A DNA stretch of 24,175 bases from CAYUEN01 sp964443745 (lineage in GTDB: Bacteria; Campylobacterota; Campylobacteria; Campylobacterales; QNZT01). The stretch's first letter is position 1; each line of letters starts with the position of its first letter. Below the pieces are notes generated by a model. It made no database searches and was not told the origin of the DNA. It saw nothing but the letters and a program-made list of their open reading frames with translations. Location of the stretch: assembly GCA_964443745.1 (NCBI GenBank), contig CAYUEN010000031.1, forward strand, positions 1-24,175. The letters run 5' to 3'. The position numbers were made by a program, and so were the translations under genes. Of this stretch, positions 6,118 through 13,809 are shown piece after piece.

Positions 6118-6858
6118 ATGGAGGCGATAGACATCCTTTCGATCGTCACGATCGCCTTTTTGGGATCGTTCGGCCACTGCATCGGAATGTGCGGCGGCAT
6201 CGTGATCGCTTACAGCAGTACCAAAGTCGACGAAAATTGGAGCAAAACGAAACAATCGCTCGCGCACCTGGCCTACTCTCTGGGGCGAATCACGACCTAC
6301 GTCATTCTCGGCGCGATCTTCGGGGCGATCGGCGGAGTCGCGACTTTCAACAACTACACCAACGGCATCCTCACGATAGTAGCGGGACTCTTCATGATTT
6401 TGGCCGGACTTTCGCTGATAGGCAAAGTGAAGTTTTTGACGCTGCTTGAACACTCCGTCTCCAAAAGCGGATGGTATCACCGCACCTTCAAAGCGCTTCT
6501 ACATTCGCGTTCGATCGCGAGCTTTTTCATCCTCGGAATGCTCAACGGCCTCCTGCCGTGCGGTCTGGTCTACTTCTTCGCCGTCACGGCCGCCAGTACC
6601 GCCAGTCCCCTCTGGGGAGCGTTCGTGATGCTGATTTTCGGAATAAGCACGATACCGGCCCTCTTTTCTCTCGGTTTTTTCACCGGCTTGTTCAAACAAA
6701 GCTCATTGCGCCACCTGATGATACGTCTTGCCGCCGTGGCGGTGATTCTTTACGGCGGCTATACGCTCTGGCGGGGGGTCGATTTCATCCGCCATCCGGA
6801 CAAACCGCTTCTAAATTGTTGTGAAAGCGCCGAATCCAAAGAGAGGAACGCACCCTGA
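6118..6858 (+). CDS. DsbD_2/TauE-SafE-like membrane protein (heavy-metal or thiol transport)
   Basis: A 246-residue polytopic protein with about six membrane segments in two repeats. The first repeat carries FGHCIGMCGG (H20, C21, M24, C25) and the second carries NGLLPCGLVY (C148). These are the signature positions of the DsbD_2 (PF13386-like) family, related to the DsbD/CcdA electron-carrying core and often annotated as sulfite exporter TauE/SafE. Members are found beside copper ATPases and cbb3 oxidase assembly genes, and copper or reductant transfer across the inner membrane is the usual suggestion. A short hydrophilic tail ends with C234-C235. The ATG directly abuts the previous stop and no strong ribosome site is seen, so translation is probably coupled. 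The protein completes the copper-type gene set before the sugar genes begin. Confidence 0.82.
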   Translation: MEAIDILSIVTIAFLGSFGHCIGMCGGIVIAYSSTKVDENWSKTKQSLAHLAYSLGRITTYVILGAIFGAIGGVATFNNYTNGILTIVAGLFMILAGLSLIGKVKFLTLLEHSVSKSGWYHRTFKALLHSRSIASFFILGMLNGLLPCGLVYFFAVTAASTASPLWGAFVMLIFGISTIPALFSLGFFTGLFKQSSLRHLMIRLAAVAVILYGGYTLWRGVDFIRHPDKPLLNCCESAESKERNAP

Positions 6859-7814
6859 AACGGAGTATTTTTTTCGGATTCTACAACGGTTTGGGCGATC
6901 TGGTCTCCGATCTGATCTGGATAGAGCGGTTCATCAAAGAGGAATATCGCGTCACCCTATCGGTCTCCTCATGGCTGGTGCCCCTCGGCCGCTTTCTGCT
7001 GCCCGAAGCCCGAATCGTACCGGCCGGCTCGAAAGAGGAGGTCTCTTCACAGCGCTACGACTACGATCTGATCTTTCTGACACCCAACTACCTCCATCCC
7101 GCCCGCAGCAATCCGCGCTCCGTCCCGGCCTATATCATGAAGTATCTCCAAGTCAAAAAGCGATCGAACGACGACAGCGTGATCATGCATCCTTCGATAC
7201 CGGAACTGCTGGGATACATGTTCGGTTCGAGCGACAGCTATCTGGCCGACCATTTTTCACTGATGAGCTACGGCCTGCTGCGAAAATACGCATCGCTCTT
7301 CACGGCACATCCGGCCATACTCCACCCTCCGCCGCCTCCTTTTAAGGGGGGCGATCCCGCCGTATCCGAACTCTATATCTTCCCCTATTCCGGTAACGAA
7401 GCCAAAAACTATCCTCTCGATTCCTACCTGAAAATCGCACGCAGCCTGGCGGCCGATCATCCGGATCTGAAAATCCTCTTTTTCGTCACCCCCAAAGAGT
7501 ATGATGCCACCCGCGAATATGTCGGCGAGTTCAAGGTGGTCTCCACCTCTTTAGAAAATCTCTGCACGCTTTTCGGGCCCAAGGTGCTGATCCTCTGCGC
7601 CGATTCGGGCCCGGGACACCTGGGTACCTATTTCAAATCCAACGCGCTCGTGCTTTTCGGGATGACCGACAGTAAAAAATACGCACCCAGAGGGGAGGGG
7701 AAGATTCTTACGCTACAATCCCCCTCGACGCGGGTGGCCGATATCCCCCCTTCGAGCGTCTTGCAACGCATTCGCGAATCGTTCACTTTCCCCCGAAGCG
7801 GAGCGAATCGATGA
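6855..7814 (+). CDS. GT9-like (heptosyltransferase-type) glycosyltransferase, apparent CTG start
   Basis: About 319 residues with the GT9/GT-B landmarks. The first beta strand and loop, IFFGFYNGLGDLVSD, match the G.GD motif of heptosyltransferases. Near the C-terminus CADSGPGHLGTYF and ALVLFGMTD match the donor-binding T/A-DSGPxHL and FGxTD segments. The only conventional start is TTG 6891, which would cut off the first strand. In frame upstream there is no ATG, GTG or TTG after the stop near 6822. CTG 6855 sits about 7 bases after AGAGGA, overlaps the previous stop (CTGA) and restores KRSIFFGFYNGLGD, so I take CTG as start. The acceptor and donor are unknown. It is translationally linked to the copper operon upstream and to the DUF4838 gene downstream (ATGA). 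Confidence 0.78.
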   Translation: MKRSIFFGFYNGLGDLVSDLIWIERFIKEEYRVTLSVSSWLVPLGRFLLPEARIVPAGSKEEVSSQRYDYDLIFLTPNYLHPARSNPRSVPAYIMKYLQVKKRSNDDSVIMHPSIPELLGYMFGSSDSYLADHFSLMSYGLLRKYASLFTAHPAILHPPPPPFKGGDPAVSELYIFPYSGNEAKNYPLDSYLKIARSLAADHPDLKILFFVTPKEYDATREYVGEFKVVSTSLENLCTLFGPKVLILCADSGPGHLGTYFKSNALVLFGMTDSKKYAPRGEGKILTLQSPSTRVADIPPSSVLQRIRESFTFPRSGANR

Positions 7815-9964
7815 GAAGCGTTTTTCGGGCTTTCTTGCTGCTTTGGATCCTCTTCTCCTCTTCCGCAGCGTTTACGATCACTTCGAAAACCCCCATCTGC
7901 GTCACCCACCCGAGCGAACCGATGCGAAAGGCGGCCGAAGAACTAAGAAGTTATCTTGCGAAAATTACGGGAGAGACTCTCGCGAAAGTGCAAACATGCG
8001 ACGAAAAGAAAAAGGGAATTCTTTTTGTCAAAGCCAAAACCCCTTTTGCCGAAAAACTCCCCTTTGCTAAGAAACTCCGTGCTCTCGATGAAGACGGCTT
8101 TTTGATCGTCTCCACCCCCGATACGCTCTATCTGGCCGGCTCCGACGATCGTGCCCTCTTCTACGCTCTTTACCATCTGCTCGAAAAGTATCTGGGATGC
8201 CGCTTCTTAAGCGCCGACTACGAAACGATCCCCAAACGCCCCCGAACGAAGCTCGCCGATTTTTTGGAACGGTGCGAACCCCGCTTTAGATATCGGGAGC
8301 TATTTTTCCTCGAAAGCGACGATCCGCGATTCGCCCGAAAAATGAGGCTCAACGGGCGATTGGGCCATCGTATCCAAAACAACCCGATGCATCTGGATAT
8401 CGACGCGTTCAACCGCTTCTCTCCCTTCGCGCTTTTCGGATCCGAGCGCTCATGCGGGGGGCAGGTCGACTTCTCCGATCCGAAAATCCGCGACGAAGCC
8501 CCCATGCGTATCGCCCAAATCGCCTCCGAGCTTCCCGTCAAAGCGGGAGATCTTTTTCTGATCGAACACGAAGATATCGAAAGCTACTGCACCAAAGGCA
8601 TCCCCGAAGGGGAGTCTCCCTCCTTCGCGTTCGTCGGTTACGGACGTCATATCGCCGAGCGTATCGACCCCCGATACCGCTCCAACCCGCTGCTGCTGCA
8701 GGCATATCAGTGGAGTCTTGAGCCTCCGGTGAAAGTGGTGAAATTCCCGGACAATCTGGGAGTCATCTTCTCTCCGATCGAAATGGATTTCGCACGGGCG
8801 ATCGACGAGGGTTCCAACCGCCGCTTCTTTAATGCGCTCGAAAAGTGGGGCGCTTTCAGCGACCATCTTTACGTCTGGCACTACGGCATCAACTTCGCCG
8901 GCTATCTTCAACCCTACCCCGACCTTTATGCGCTTGAGAGCGATCTCAAACGCTTCGACAAAACTCCGCAGATCGAAGGGGTTTTTATACAGGGAGACTA
9001 CGAAAGCTACGGCGCCGATCTGGCAGACCTGAGAATCTGGGTCTTTTCGAAGCTGCTTTGGGATCCGACTCGAAACCTCGACGATCTGATAACGACTTTC
9101 TGTCGTGCTTATTACGGTCCGGCGGCCAAAGAGGCGATCGACTACATCCGCTATCTGCACCGTTTCCGCGCCGAGTGCGGTGAGGCGCTTCGGGTCAAGA
9201 CCTCCGCCGATATGCGCTATCTCTCGCCTCAGTTTCTCGATTTCGCCGAATCGCTGCTGCAGAAGGGGTTGGAAAAGTGCTCCAAGGATTCTCCCTACTA
9301 CGAACACACCCTCTCCCTCTTCGCCGGAATCGACTACATACGGCTGCTGAAAGCCCCCGAAGGTAAAAAGCGCACCCGCAGCGTAAAAAGGCTGATGACG
9401 TTTTTCAAACGAAAAAAGGTGACCCACTACGCCGAAGGGGCCCCGATAACGATCCTCGAAGAGATCGCGCCCGTCGCGGAGAAAAAAGCTCCCCCGCCCA
9501 AGGAAGCCAAAGGGCTGAAAAAAGGTGTCGACTGGCTGGAATTCCAAGAGTACGCCCTGCAGTTGTGTTGTACTCGAATCGTGGCGGACCCCTTGGCCGG
9601 CAACGGCAGAAGCGCGACGATGCCCGGAAACGTTTCGGATTGGGGATTTCAGCTAAGCACCCTCAATCTCCCCAAAGGGGAGTGGGAGGTGTACGCCGAA
9701 GTCAAAATCACGCTCAAACCGAACATCTCGTTGCTCAAAAAGGCCAAATTCGCTCTCTTTTACGGTATTTATCCCCAAAGCAAAGGAGGAGCGTTGATCG
9801 CCCAGTTCACCCCCGGCAAATACCGCACTCTCAAAATCGGCACCCTCGATACCTCCGAGAGGACAAAAGCGATTTGGCTTAGACCCCCCGAAAACGACGC
9901 CGTAGAAAAAGTCTATCTGGATCGAATCTTTCTGGTTCGCAAAAATGCCCGCCCGGGTGTGTAG
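7811..9964 (+). CDS. Secreted DUF4838-domain protein, possible glycoside hydrolase
   Basis: A 717-residue protein with a signal peptide (about 1-20). Residues about 25-145 form an alpha/beta domain with PSEPMRKAAEELRSYLAKIT, typical of the non-catalytic N-terminal domain of GH20/GH67-type enzymes. Residues about 155-450 match DUF4838: HYGINFAGYLQPYPDL (357-372), VFIQGDYESYGADL, WVFSKLLWDP and FCRAYYGPAAKEAI. A helical, charged linker follows (about 500-575). The C-terminal region (about 577-717) looks like a beta-sandwich, carbohydrate-binding-like domain with LPKGEWEVYAEV. DUF4838 proteins are thought to act on polysaccharides, but no reaction is established. GGAG lies 7 bases before ATG 7811, which overlaps the GT9 stop. 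It may trim or bind the surface glycan made by neighbouring genes; that is inference. Confidence 0.75.
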   Translation: MRSVFRAFLLLWILFSSSAAFTITSKTPICVTHPSEPMRKAAEELRSYLAKITGETLAKVQTCDEKKKGILFVKAKTPFAEKLPFAKKLRALDEDGFLIVSTPDTLYLAGSDDRALFYALYHLLEKYLGCRFLSADYETIPKRPRTKLADFLERCEPRFRYRELFFLESDDPRFARKMRLNGRLGHRIQNNPMHLDIDAFNRFSPFALFGSERSCGGQVDFSDPKIRDEAPMRIAQIASELPVKAGDLFLIEHEDIESYCTKGIPEGESPSFAFVGYGRHIAERIDPRYRSNPLLLQAYQWSLEPPVKVVKFPDNLGVIFSPIEMDFARAIDEGSNRRFFNALEKWGAFSDHLYVWHYGINFAGYLQPYPDLYALESDLKRFDKTPQIEGVFIQGDYESYGADLADLRIWVFSKLLWDPTRNLDDLITTFCRAYYGPAAKEAIDYIRYLHRFRAECGEALRVKTSADMRYLSPQFLDFAESLLQKGLEKCSKDSPYYEHTLSLFAGIDYIRLLKAPEGKKRTRSVKRLMTFFKRKKVTHYAEGAPITILEEIAPVAEKKAPPPKEAKGLKKGVDWLEFQEYALQLCCTRIVADPLAGNGRSATMPGNVSDWGFQLSTLNLPKGEWEVYAEVKITLKPNISLLKKAKFALFYGIYPQSKGGALIAQFTPGKYRTLKIGTLDTSERTKAIWLRPPENDAVEKVYLDRIFLVRKNARPGV

Positions 9965-10067
9965 ATTCGTAAATTCTTAGTAATTTTTATTTTTCTTAGT
10001 CATAATTTTTTTATAAAAATCACACCTTCCTTCCGTAGTGTGTTACAATATAAGCAAGGAGTATGAA
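9965..10067 (+). promoter_or_regulatory. AT-rich intergenic region with probable promoter for the GT2 gene
   Basis: 103 bases of clearly more AT-rich sequence than either flank, with runs of T and A (9981-10020). TACAAT (10044-10049) and CATAAT (10001-10006) are candidate -10 boxes. No convincing -35 box or intrinsic terminator is seen. CACAC (10021-10025) and GTGTG (10038-10042) form a short dyad. The first AT-rich break after the long overlapping gene run suggests a transcription-unit boundary here. Confidence 0.4.
10056..10061 (+). promoter_or_regulatory. Ribosome binding site AAGGAG fixing the GTG start at 10068
   Basis: AAGGAG with a 6-base spacer to GTG 10068. A longer in-frame reading from GTG 10038 would place this site inside the coding sequence and add a non-family N-terminus (CYNISKEYEV), so the shorter form is preferred. 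Confidence 0.75.
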
Positions 10068-10910
10068 GTGGGTGTGAAGGTCTATTTTTCTATCGTTTCA
10101 CACAACCAGTACGATCTGGTCGAAAAATATTTTTCCAATTTTCCAAAAGTGGTGGGTGATTTTTCGATCAATCTCTGCTTTATGGACAATACAGGCTCGG
10201 ATGCCTTGAAAACCTTTTGCGAAGAGAGTGGCCACTTCTACTATCATGACGGAATCAAGAGAGGATTCGGACAAAACCACAACAAAATGTTCTCTCTGAT
10301 CTCTCCGGAAAACGAAGATATCTTCATCGTCTGCAATCCCGACATTCTGATACCGCACGACCAACTCGAAGGGATCTTGCGGACATTCGTCGAAACCGAC
10401 GCCGACCTCTTTTCACCTTCTATCTATTTCGACAAAGAAAATGAGGAACTGGACAATCCCGATAAAAACATCCCCGGCTTTTTGAATTTCTGCGTTTCGT
10501 TCATCAGCAACACCCGGCTGCACTACGGCACCCGCACGAACATCCGTCACCCCGAATGGCTCTCGGGCGCCTTTATCGTTTTCAAACCGGAATCCTACAG
10601 AAGGCTGGAGGGATTCGACGAGCGGTACTTCATGTATTGCGAAGATATGGATATCTGCTACCGAGCTCACAAACTGGGAATGAAGGTAGTTCATGACAAC
10701 CGCCATTACCTCGAACACCACGCTCAGATGCACAGCCGGCAATTTTTCTCCCAAAACGTCTACTGGCATATGCACTCCGCCCTCAAATTTTCACTGCGCC
10801 ACAACAAACTTTTTCATCTGACCCATATCAAAAAGCGAAGAAAAAACGCAAAAGGACCCAGAAAAGAGGATCTGGAATCAAGCGATCACTCCGACGTACC
10901 GGAGAGTTGA
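10068..10910 (+). CDS. Glycosyltransferase family 2 (WbbL-like)
   Basis: A 280-residue GT-A fold glycosyltransferase. The N-terminus VKVYFSIVSHNQYDLV is the first beta strand. The DxD-equivalent is NPDI (90-93), followed by WLSGAFIVFK and GFDERYFMYCEDMDICYRA, the acceptor-side signature of rhamnosyltransferase-like GT2 enzymes (WbbL group). It is predicted to act at the cytoplasmic face of the inner membrane, adding a sugar to a lipid-linked glycan; donor unknown. The start is GTG 10068, supported by AAGGAG. It stands alone on the plus strand. Its last 25 bases overlap the 3' end of the minus-strand GT2 gene, so the two transcripts are complementary at their ends. Confidence 0.87.
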   Translation: MGVKVYFSIVSHNQYDLVEKYFSNFPKVVGDFSINLCFMDNTGSDALKTFCEESGHFYYHDGIKRGFGQNHNKMFSLISPENEDIFIVCNPDILIPHDQLEGILRTFVETDADLFSPSIYFDKENEELDNPDKNIPGFLNFCVSFISNTRLHYGTRTNIRHPEWLSGAFIVFKPESYRRLEGFDERYFMYCEDMDICYRAHKLGMKVVHDNRHYLEHHAQMHSRQFFSQNVYWHMHSALKFSLRHNKLFHLTHIKKRRKNAKGPRKEDLESSDHSDVPES

Positions 10911-11797
10911 CGGCTAAGACGCCATCCGTCTTTGTAGGCTCGCACCAGCGCCTCCCGCTGTGAAGGGTTGAAGCGGATATATTTGGCGATCGCCGAAAGA
11001 GTGGTGTACAATAGGGCGATTTGACGATGAGGGAAGGGGTAGTTCTTGTTGATGAAATAGATGCGGTTTCGCATCACGTAGTAGACAAAGAGCGTCGAAG
11101 CCTCCCCGCCGCTGGAGTGGCTCACCTTGTGCCAAATCTTGGTACGGTAACAGAAGTGGATCGCATATCCCCGCTTTTTGGCACGATATAGAAAATCGGT
11201 ATCGTCGTAGTAGATGAAATAGTTTTCGTCGATTTTTCCGATCTCTTCGAACACCCTTCTGGAAATCAGCATCACACAAGAGGGTGCGTATTCCAAAATC
11301 GTATGACGATCGTACTGGCCACGGTCTATTTCTCCTTCGCCGTAATGCGGCGTCGTTCCTTTCAGGTGGCTGAAATAGCCGCCGGCGACCCAGATCCTGT
11401 CGGTACCATGAATATAGATTTTGGGGGTGACGATCGGAGCTTGTTTTGATTCGGCGAGATTCACCATCAAAGAGAGCGTATTCTCTTCGAACTCCGTATC
11501 GTTGTTGATCAGCAGCACATATTCGGCACCATCTTCCAGCGCCATCGTGATTCCCTGGTTGTCTCCCCCCGTGTTGCCGTTGTTGATTTCGTTTTTGACG
11601 AACACCACATCGAGCGAAGGATAGCGCGCCATCTGTCGTTTGGCCTCCTCCATCGAAAGATCGTCGGGAGAGTTGTCGATCATATAGAGGGTGAAGTTGT
11701 CGTAGTCCTGTTTCGCCAGAGAGTCGAAAAAACCCTCCAACACATCCTTTGCGTTGTAGAGGACCGTTACCAGTCCAATTTTTGGTTTTCGACTCAT
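10886..11797 (-). CDS. Glycosyltransferase family 2 (rhamnosyltransferase-like)
   Basis: A 303-residue GT2 protein. It has IGLVTVLYNAKDVL (first strand), MIDNSPDD (39-46), NNGNTGGDNQG (72-82), the metal-binding LINND (96-100) and the downstream FIYYDDTDFLYRAKKRGY motif. This is the classic pattern of WbbL/RfbN-like rhamnosyltransferases acting in O-antigen or capsule assembly in the cytoplasm. The ATG overlaps the stop of the upstream aminotransferase (ATGA on the minus strand, 11794-11797), with GGAAG a few bases before it. The two genes form a minus-strand operon. The 3' end overlaps the facing GT2 gene at 10886-10910. The sugar transferred cannot be told from the sequence. Confidence 0.87.
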   Translation of the reverse strand: MSRKPKIGLVTVLYNAKDVLEGFFDSLAKQDYDNFTLYMIDNSPDDLSMEEAKRQMARYPSLDVVFVKNEINNGNTGGDNQGITMALEDGAEYVLLINNDTEFEENTLSLMVNLAESKQAPIVTPKIYIHGTDRIWVAGGYFSHLKGTTPHYGEGEIDRGQYDRHTILEYAPSCVMLISRRVFEEIGKIDENYFIYYDDTDFLYRAKKRGYAIHFCYRTKIWHKVSHSSGGEASTLFVYYVMRNRIYFINKNYPFPHRQIALLYTTLSAIAKYIRFNPSQREALVRAYKDGWRLSRQLSGTSE

Positions 11798-12924
11798 TTG
11801 AACTTCCGAATCAGGCCGACGATTTTGTCGATATCTTCATCGGAGAGGGATTGGTGCAGCGGCAGATCGAGCGTATGGGCCGCCGCATAGTCGCTGTTGG
11901 GATAGCTTCCCGTAACGTATTTTTCAAGATATTTCACCTTATGGAGCGGCCAATAGCGAAACGTGGTGTAGACGTCGTTGTCCAGTAGATATCTGGCCAA
12001 CCGGTCGCGCTCTGGAGTCTGCACCCAAAAGAAGTAGTAGGAGGATTCGACATAATCGGGAATCGCCGGAGGCATTGCGAGCCACTCCAGATCCTCCAAT
12101 CCTTCCAAATAGCGTTCGTATATCTCTTTGCGTCTGGCGATAAATCGAGGAACCTTCCGTATCTGAACGGTTCCGATCGCCCCCGCGATGTTGTTCATGA
12201 TCGCCCGTCTCCCCGGCCGGTTGAGCTCGAATTCCCACCAGTTGGCACTTCCCGAAGCGGAGCTATCGAGTCCGCTCTTTTGCTTGACGGGAAGCCCGAG
12301 ATAGAGCTGCTCTTTCGCCACATCCATTAGCTTGGAATCTCGCAGATAGATCATGCCGCCGTCTCCCGTACAGAGCGTCTTCATCGCATCGAACGACCAC
12401 ATTCCCATATCTCCCATCGTACCGCACGCTTCACCTTTGTAGAAACTCCTCACCGCACAAGCACTGTCTTCGATCAGACGGATGTCGTGCGTTTTGCAAA
12501 GTGAGCGGATCGCGTCCATTTCGCAAGGGATTCCTCCGTAGTGAGTGACGAAAACCGCCTTGGTGCGAGGCGTGATCACCGGCTCGATGTCCTCCGCACG
12601 AACGTTGAGCGTATGGGGATCGACATCGCAAAAGACGATTGTGGCACCTTTGGAGAGGATGCTGCTTGCTACGGAAGGAAAACTGACACTGGGCACGACG
12701 ATTTCGTCCCCGGGGGAAAATTCGAAAAGATCGCCGCTTAGAAAGATCGCTTCCGTACAGCTCGTCGTCGTGAGAAAATGGCTCCTGTCGCATCCCAGAC
12801 TCTCGGCGAACATCTCTTCGAAACGATCCACATACGCACCTTTTCCGATCCAGTTGGAAGCGAACACCTTTTCGATTTCTTCGATCTCCTCTTTTCCAAG
12901 AGAGGGTTGAAACAGATTGATCAC
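11794..12924 (-). CDS. DegT/DnrJ/EryC1-family PLP-dependent sugar aminotransferase
   Basis: A 376-residue aminotransferase of the sugar-nucleotide type. Landmarks are the N-terminal NWIGKGAYVDRFE, VPSVSFPSVAS, IEDSACAV (D153, pyridine-nitrogen contact) and SFDAMKTLCTGDGG with the presumed PLP lysine K182. Usual family members have SFxxxKxxxxGEGG; the GDGG here is a minor variant. Such enzymes transaminate a 3- or 4-keto sugar nucleotide, here feeding the minus-strand GT2 gene that overlaps it. The start is GTG 12924, preceded by AAAGGAG with a 5-base spacer. A TATAAT box lies 34 bases upstream. It is distinct from the FdtB-type aminotransferase at 21723, so the locus may make two amino sugars. 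Substrate and position are not deducible. Confidence 0.88.
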   Translation of the reverse strand: MINLFQPSLGKEEIEEIEKVFASNWIGKGAYVDRFEEMFAESLGCDRSHFLTTTSCTEAIFLSGDLFEFSPGDEIVVPSVSFPSVASSILSKGATIVFCDVDPHTLNVRAEDIEPVITPRTKAVFVTHYGGIPCEMDAIRSLCKTHDIRLIEDSACAVRSFYKGEACGTMGDMGMWSFDAMKTLCTGDGGMIYLRDSKLMDVAKEQLYLGLPVKQKSGLDSSASGSANWWEFELNRPGRRAIMNNIAGAIGTVQIRKVPRFIARRKEIYERYLEGLEDLEWLAMPPAIPDYVESSYYFFWVQTPERDRLARYLLDNDVYTTFRYWPLHKVKYLEKYVTGSYPNSDYAAAHTLDLPLHQSLSDEDIDKIVGLIRKFK

Positions 12925-12957
12925 CGAGACTCCTTTATGATGGTCTGTCTTTTCGAT

Positions 12958-12963
12958 ATTATA
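12958..12963 (-). promoter_or_regulatory. -10 box (TATAAT) of the minus-strand aminotransferase/GT2 operon
   Basis: The minus strand reads TCTATAATATCG, a consensus TATAAT 34 bases before the GTG start at 12924. The best -35 candidate, TTTACT (12983-12988), is spaced 19 bases away and is weak. Confidence 0.55.
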
Positions 12964-13030
12964 GATTTTTTAATCATATAAAAGTAAACTTTGCTTACCC
13001 TTAAACGATACCTGATACGTGACTAAATAA

Positions 13031-13059
13031 TTATCGACCAAATCCGATCTATATACAAT
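13031..13059 (+). promoter_or_regulatory. Probable promoter of the polysaccharide export operon
   Basis: TACAAT (13054-13059, within TATACAAT) is a good -10 box 23 bases before the OPX start codon. TTATCG (13031-13036) is a poor -35 at 17-base spacing. The 158-base region 12925-13082 drives the minus-strand operon and this operon divergently. I see no clear operator, apart from a short direct repeat GATAC-ct-GATAC (about 13007-13018). Confidence 0.45.
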
Positions 13060-13082
13060 CGAAACTTCACAAGGCGGATAAA

Positions 13083-13802
13083 ATGCGAATTCTGGTGCTG
13101 CTATTTTCACTTCTATTCACCTCTTGTACACAAAAGAGCGGAGCGCTCTTTCTCGATACAAAAGCGGACAGAAACGCTTCGATGCAGCAATTCGCCGCCA
13201 AACCCATTACAATCAAACCCCATGATCGCCTTTCACTGCTCTTTTTCGAATATCCGGAACTCAGTACCCGTAGCAAAGAGTCTCCCGACAATGGTATCGA
13301 AGTGATGGACGACGGTACGGTCCTGCTTCCGATAATCGGAAAGATCCAGGTCGCCGGTCTGACCATAAAATCTCTCCGGGACAAGCTCTACAGTCGTTAT
13401 AGTGCCTATCTCGAAAATCCCGCCCTCTCCATCGATATTCTCAATCGCAAAATCTATGTGATCGGAGAGGTAAAACAGCCAGGACCCCTCCCTTATGACA
13501 AAACACGGACATTTACACCCCTCAAAGCGATTTCGGAAGCGGGTGGATTGACCGACAGCGCCGCCAGAGACGGAGTCTATATCCTACGTGGCACACCCAA
13601 AGCGTACGCACTGGTGAGGATGAATCTGCAGGATCTACACTCCGTGGCACAAACAAATATCGTATTGATGCCCGACGATATCGTCTATGTGGCACCCAAC
13701 AACATGAAGCGGACCACGATGCCTCTAAACGGTATCGATCCCGCACTCGGATTGGTCAATACGATCTTCAATGCGATTACAATCTATAAAGTGTGGAATT
13801 GA
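13083..13802 (+). CDS. wza: Polysaccharide export outer-membrane lipoprotein (Wza/OPX family)
   Basis: A 239-residue protein with a lipoprotein signal peptide; LLFTSC places the lipidated cysteine at C15. The poly-export domain (about 45-125) includes IKPHDRLSLLFFEYPEL and GTVLLPIIGKIQVAGLT. A SLBB-type beta-grasp domain follows (about 125-200) with IYVIGEVKQPGPLPY and LKAISEAGGLT. It is shorter than E. coli Wza (about 380 residues), with one SLBB domain, as in many Campylobacterota OPX proteins. It should form the periplasmic and outer-membrane part of the exporter together with the Wzc-like protein encoded 7 bases downstream. The start at ATG 13083 follows AAGG. It is the first gene of the export operon. 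Confidence 0.88.
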   Translation: MRILVLLFSLLFTSCTQKSGALFLDTKADRNASMQQFAAKPITIKPHDRLSLLFFEYPELSTRSKESPDNGIEVMDDGTVLLPIIGKIQVAGLTIKSLRDKLYSRYSAYLENPALSIDILNRKIYVIGEVKQPGPLPYDKTRTFTPLKAISEAGGLTDSAARDGVYILRGTPKAYALVRMNLQDLHSVAQTNIVLMPDDIVYVAPNNMKRTTMPLNGIDPALGLVNTIFNAITIYKVWN

Positions 13803-13809
13803 GGTAAAT

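Noticed and set aside
8450..9547. 365-codon open frame on the minus strand inside the DUF4838 gene
   Set aside because: No recognisable motif, no start signals, and the plus-strand gene has a signal peptide, a ribosome site and family motifs over the same stretch.
10038..10067. N-terminal extension of the GT2 protein from GTG 10038
   Set aside because: It would bury the strong AAGGAG at 10056 in the coding region and add residues unlike any GT2 N-terminus.
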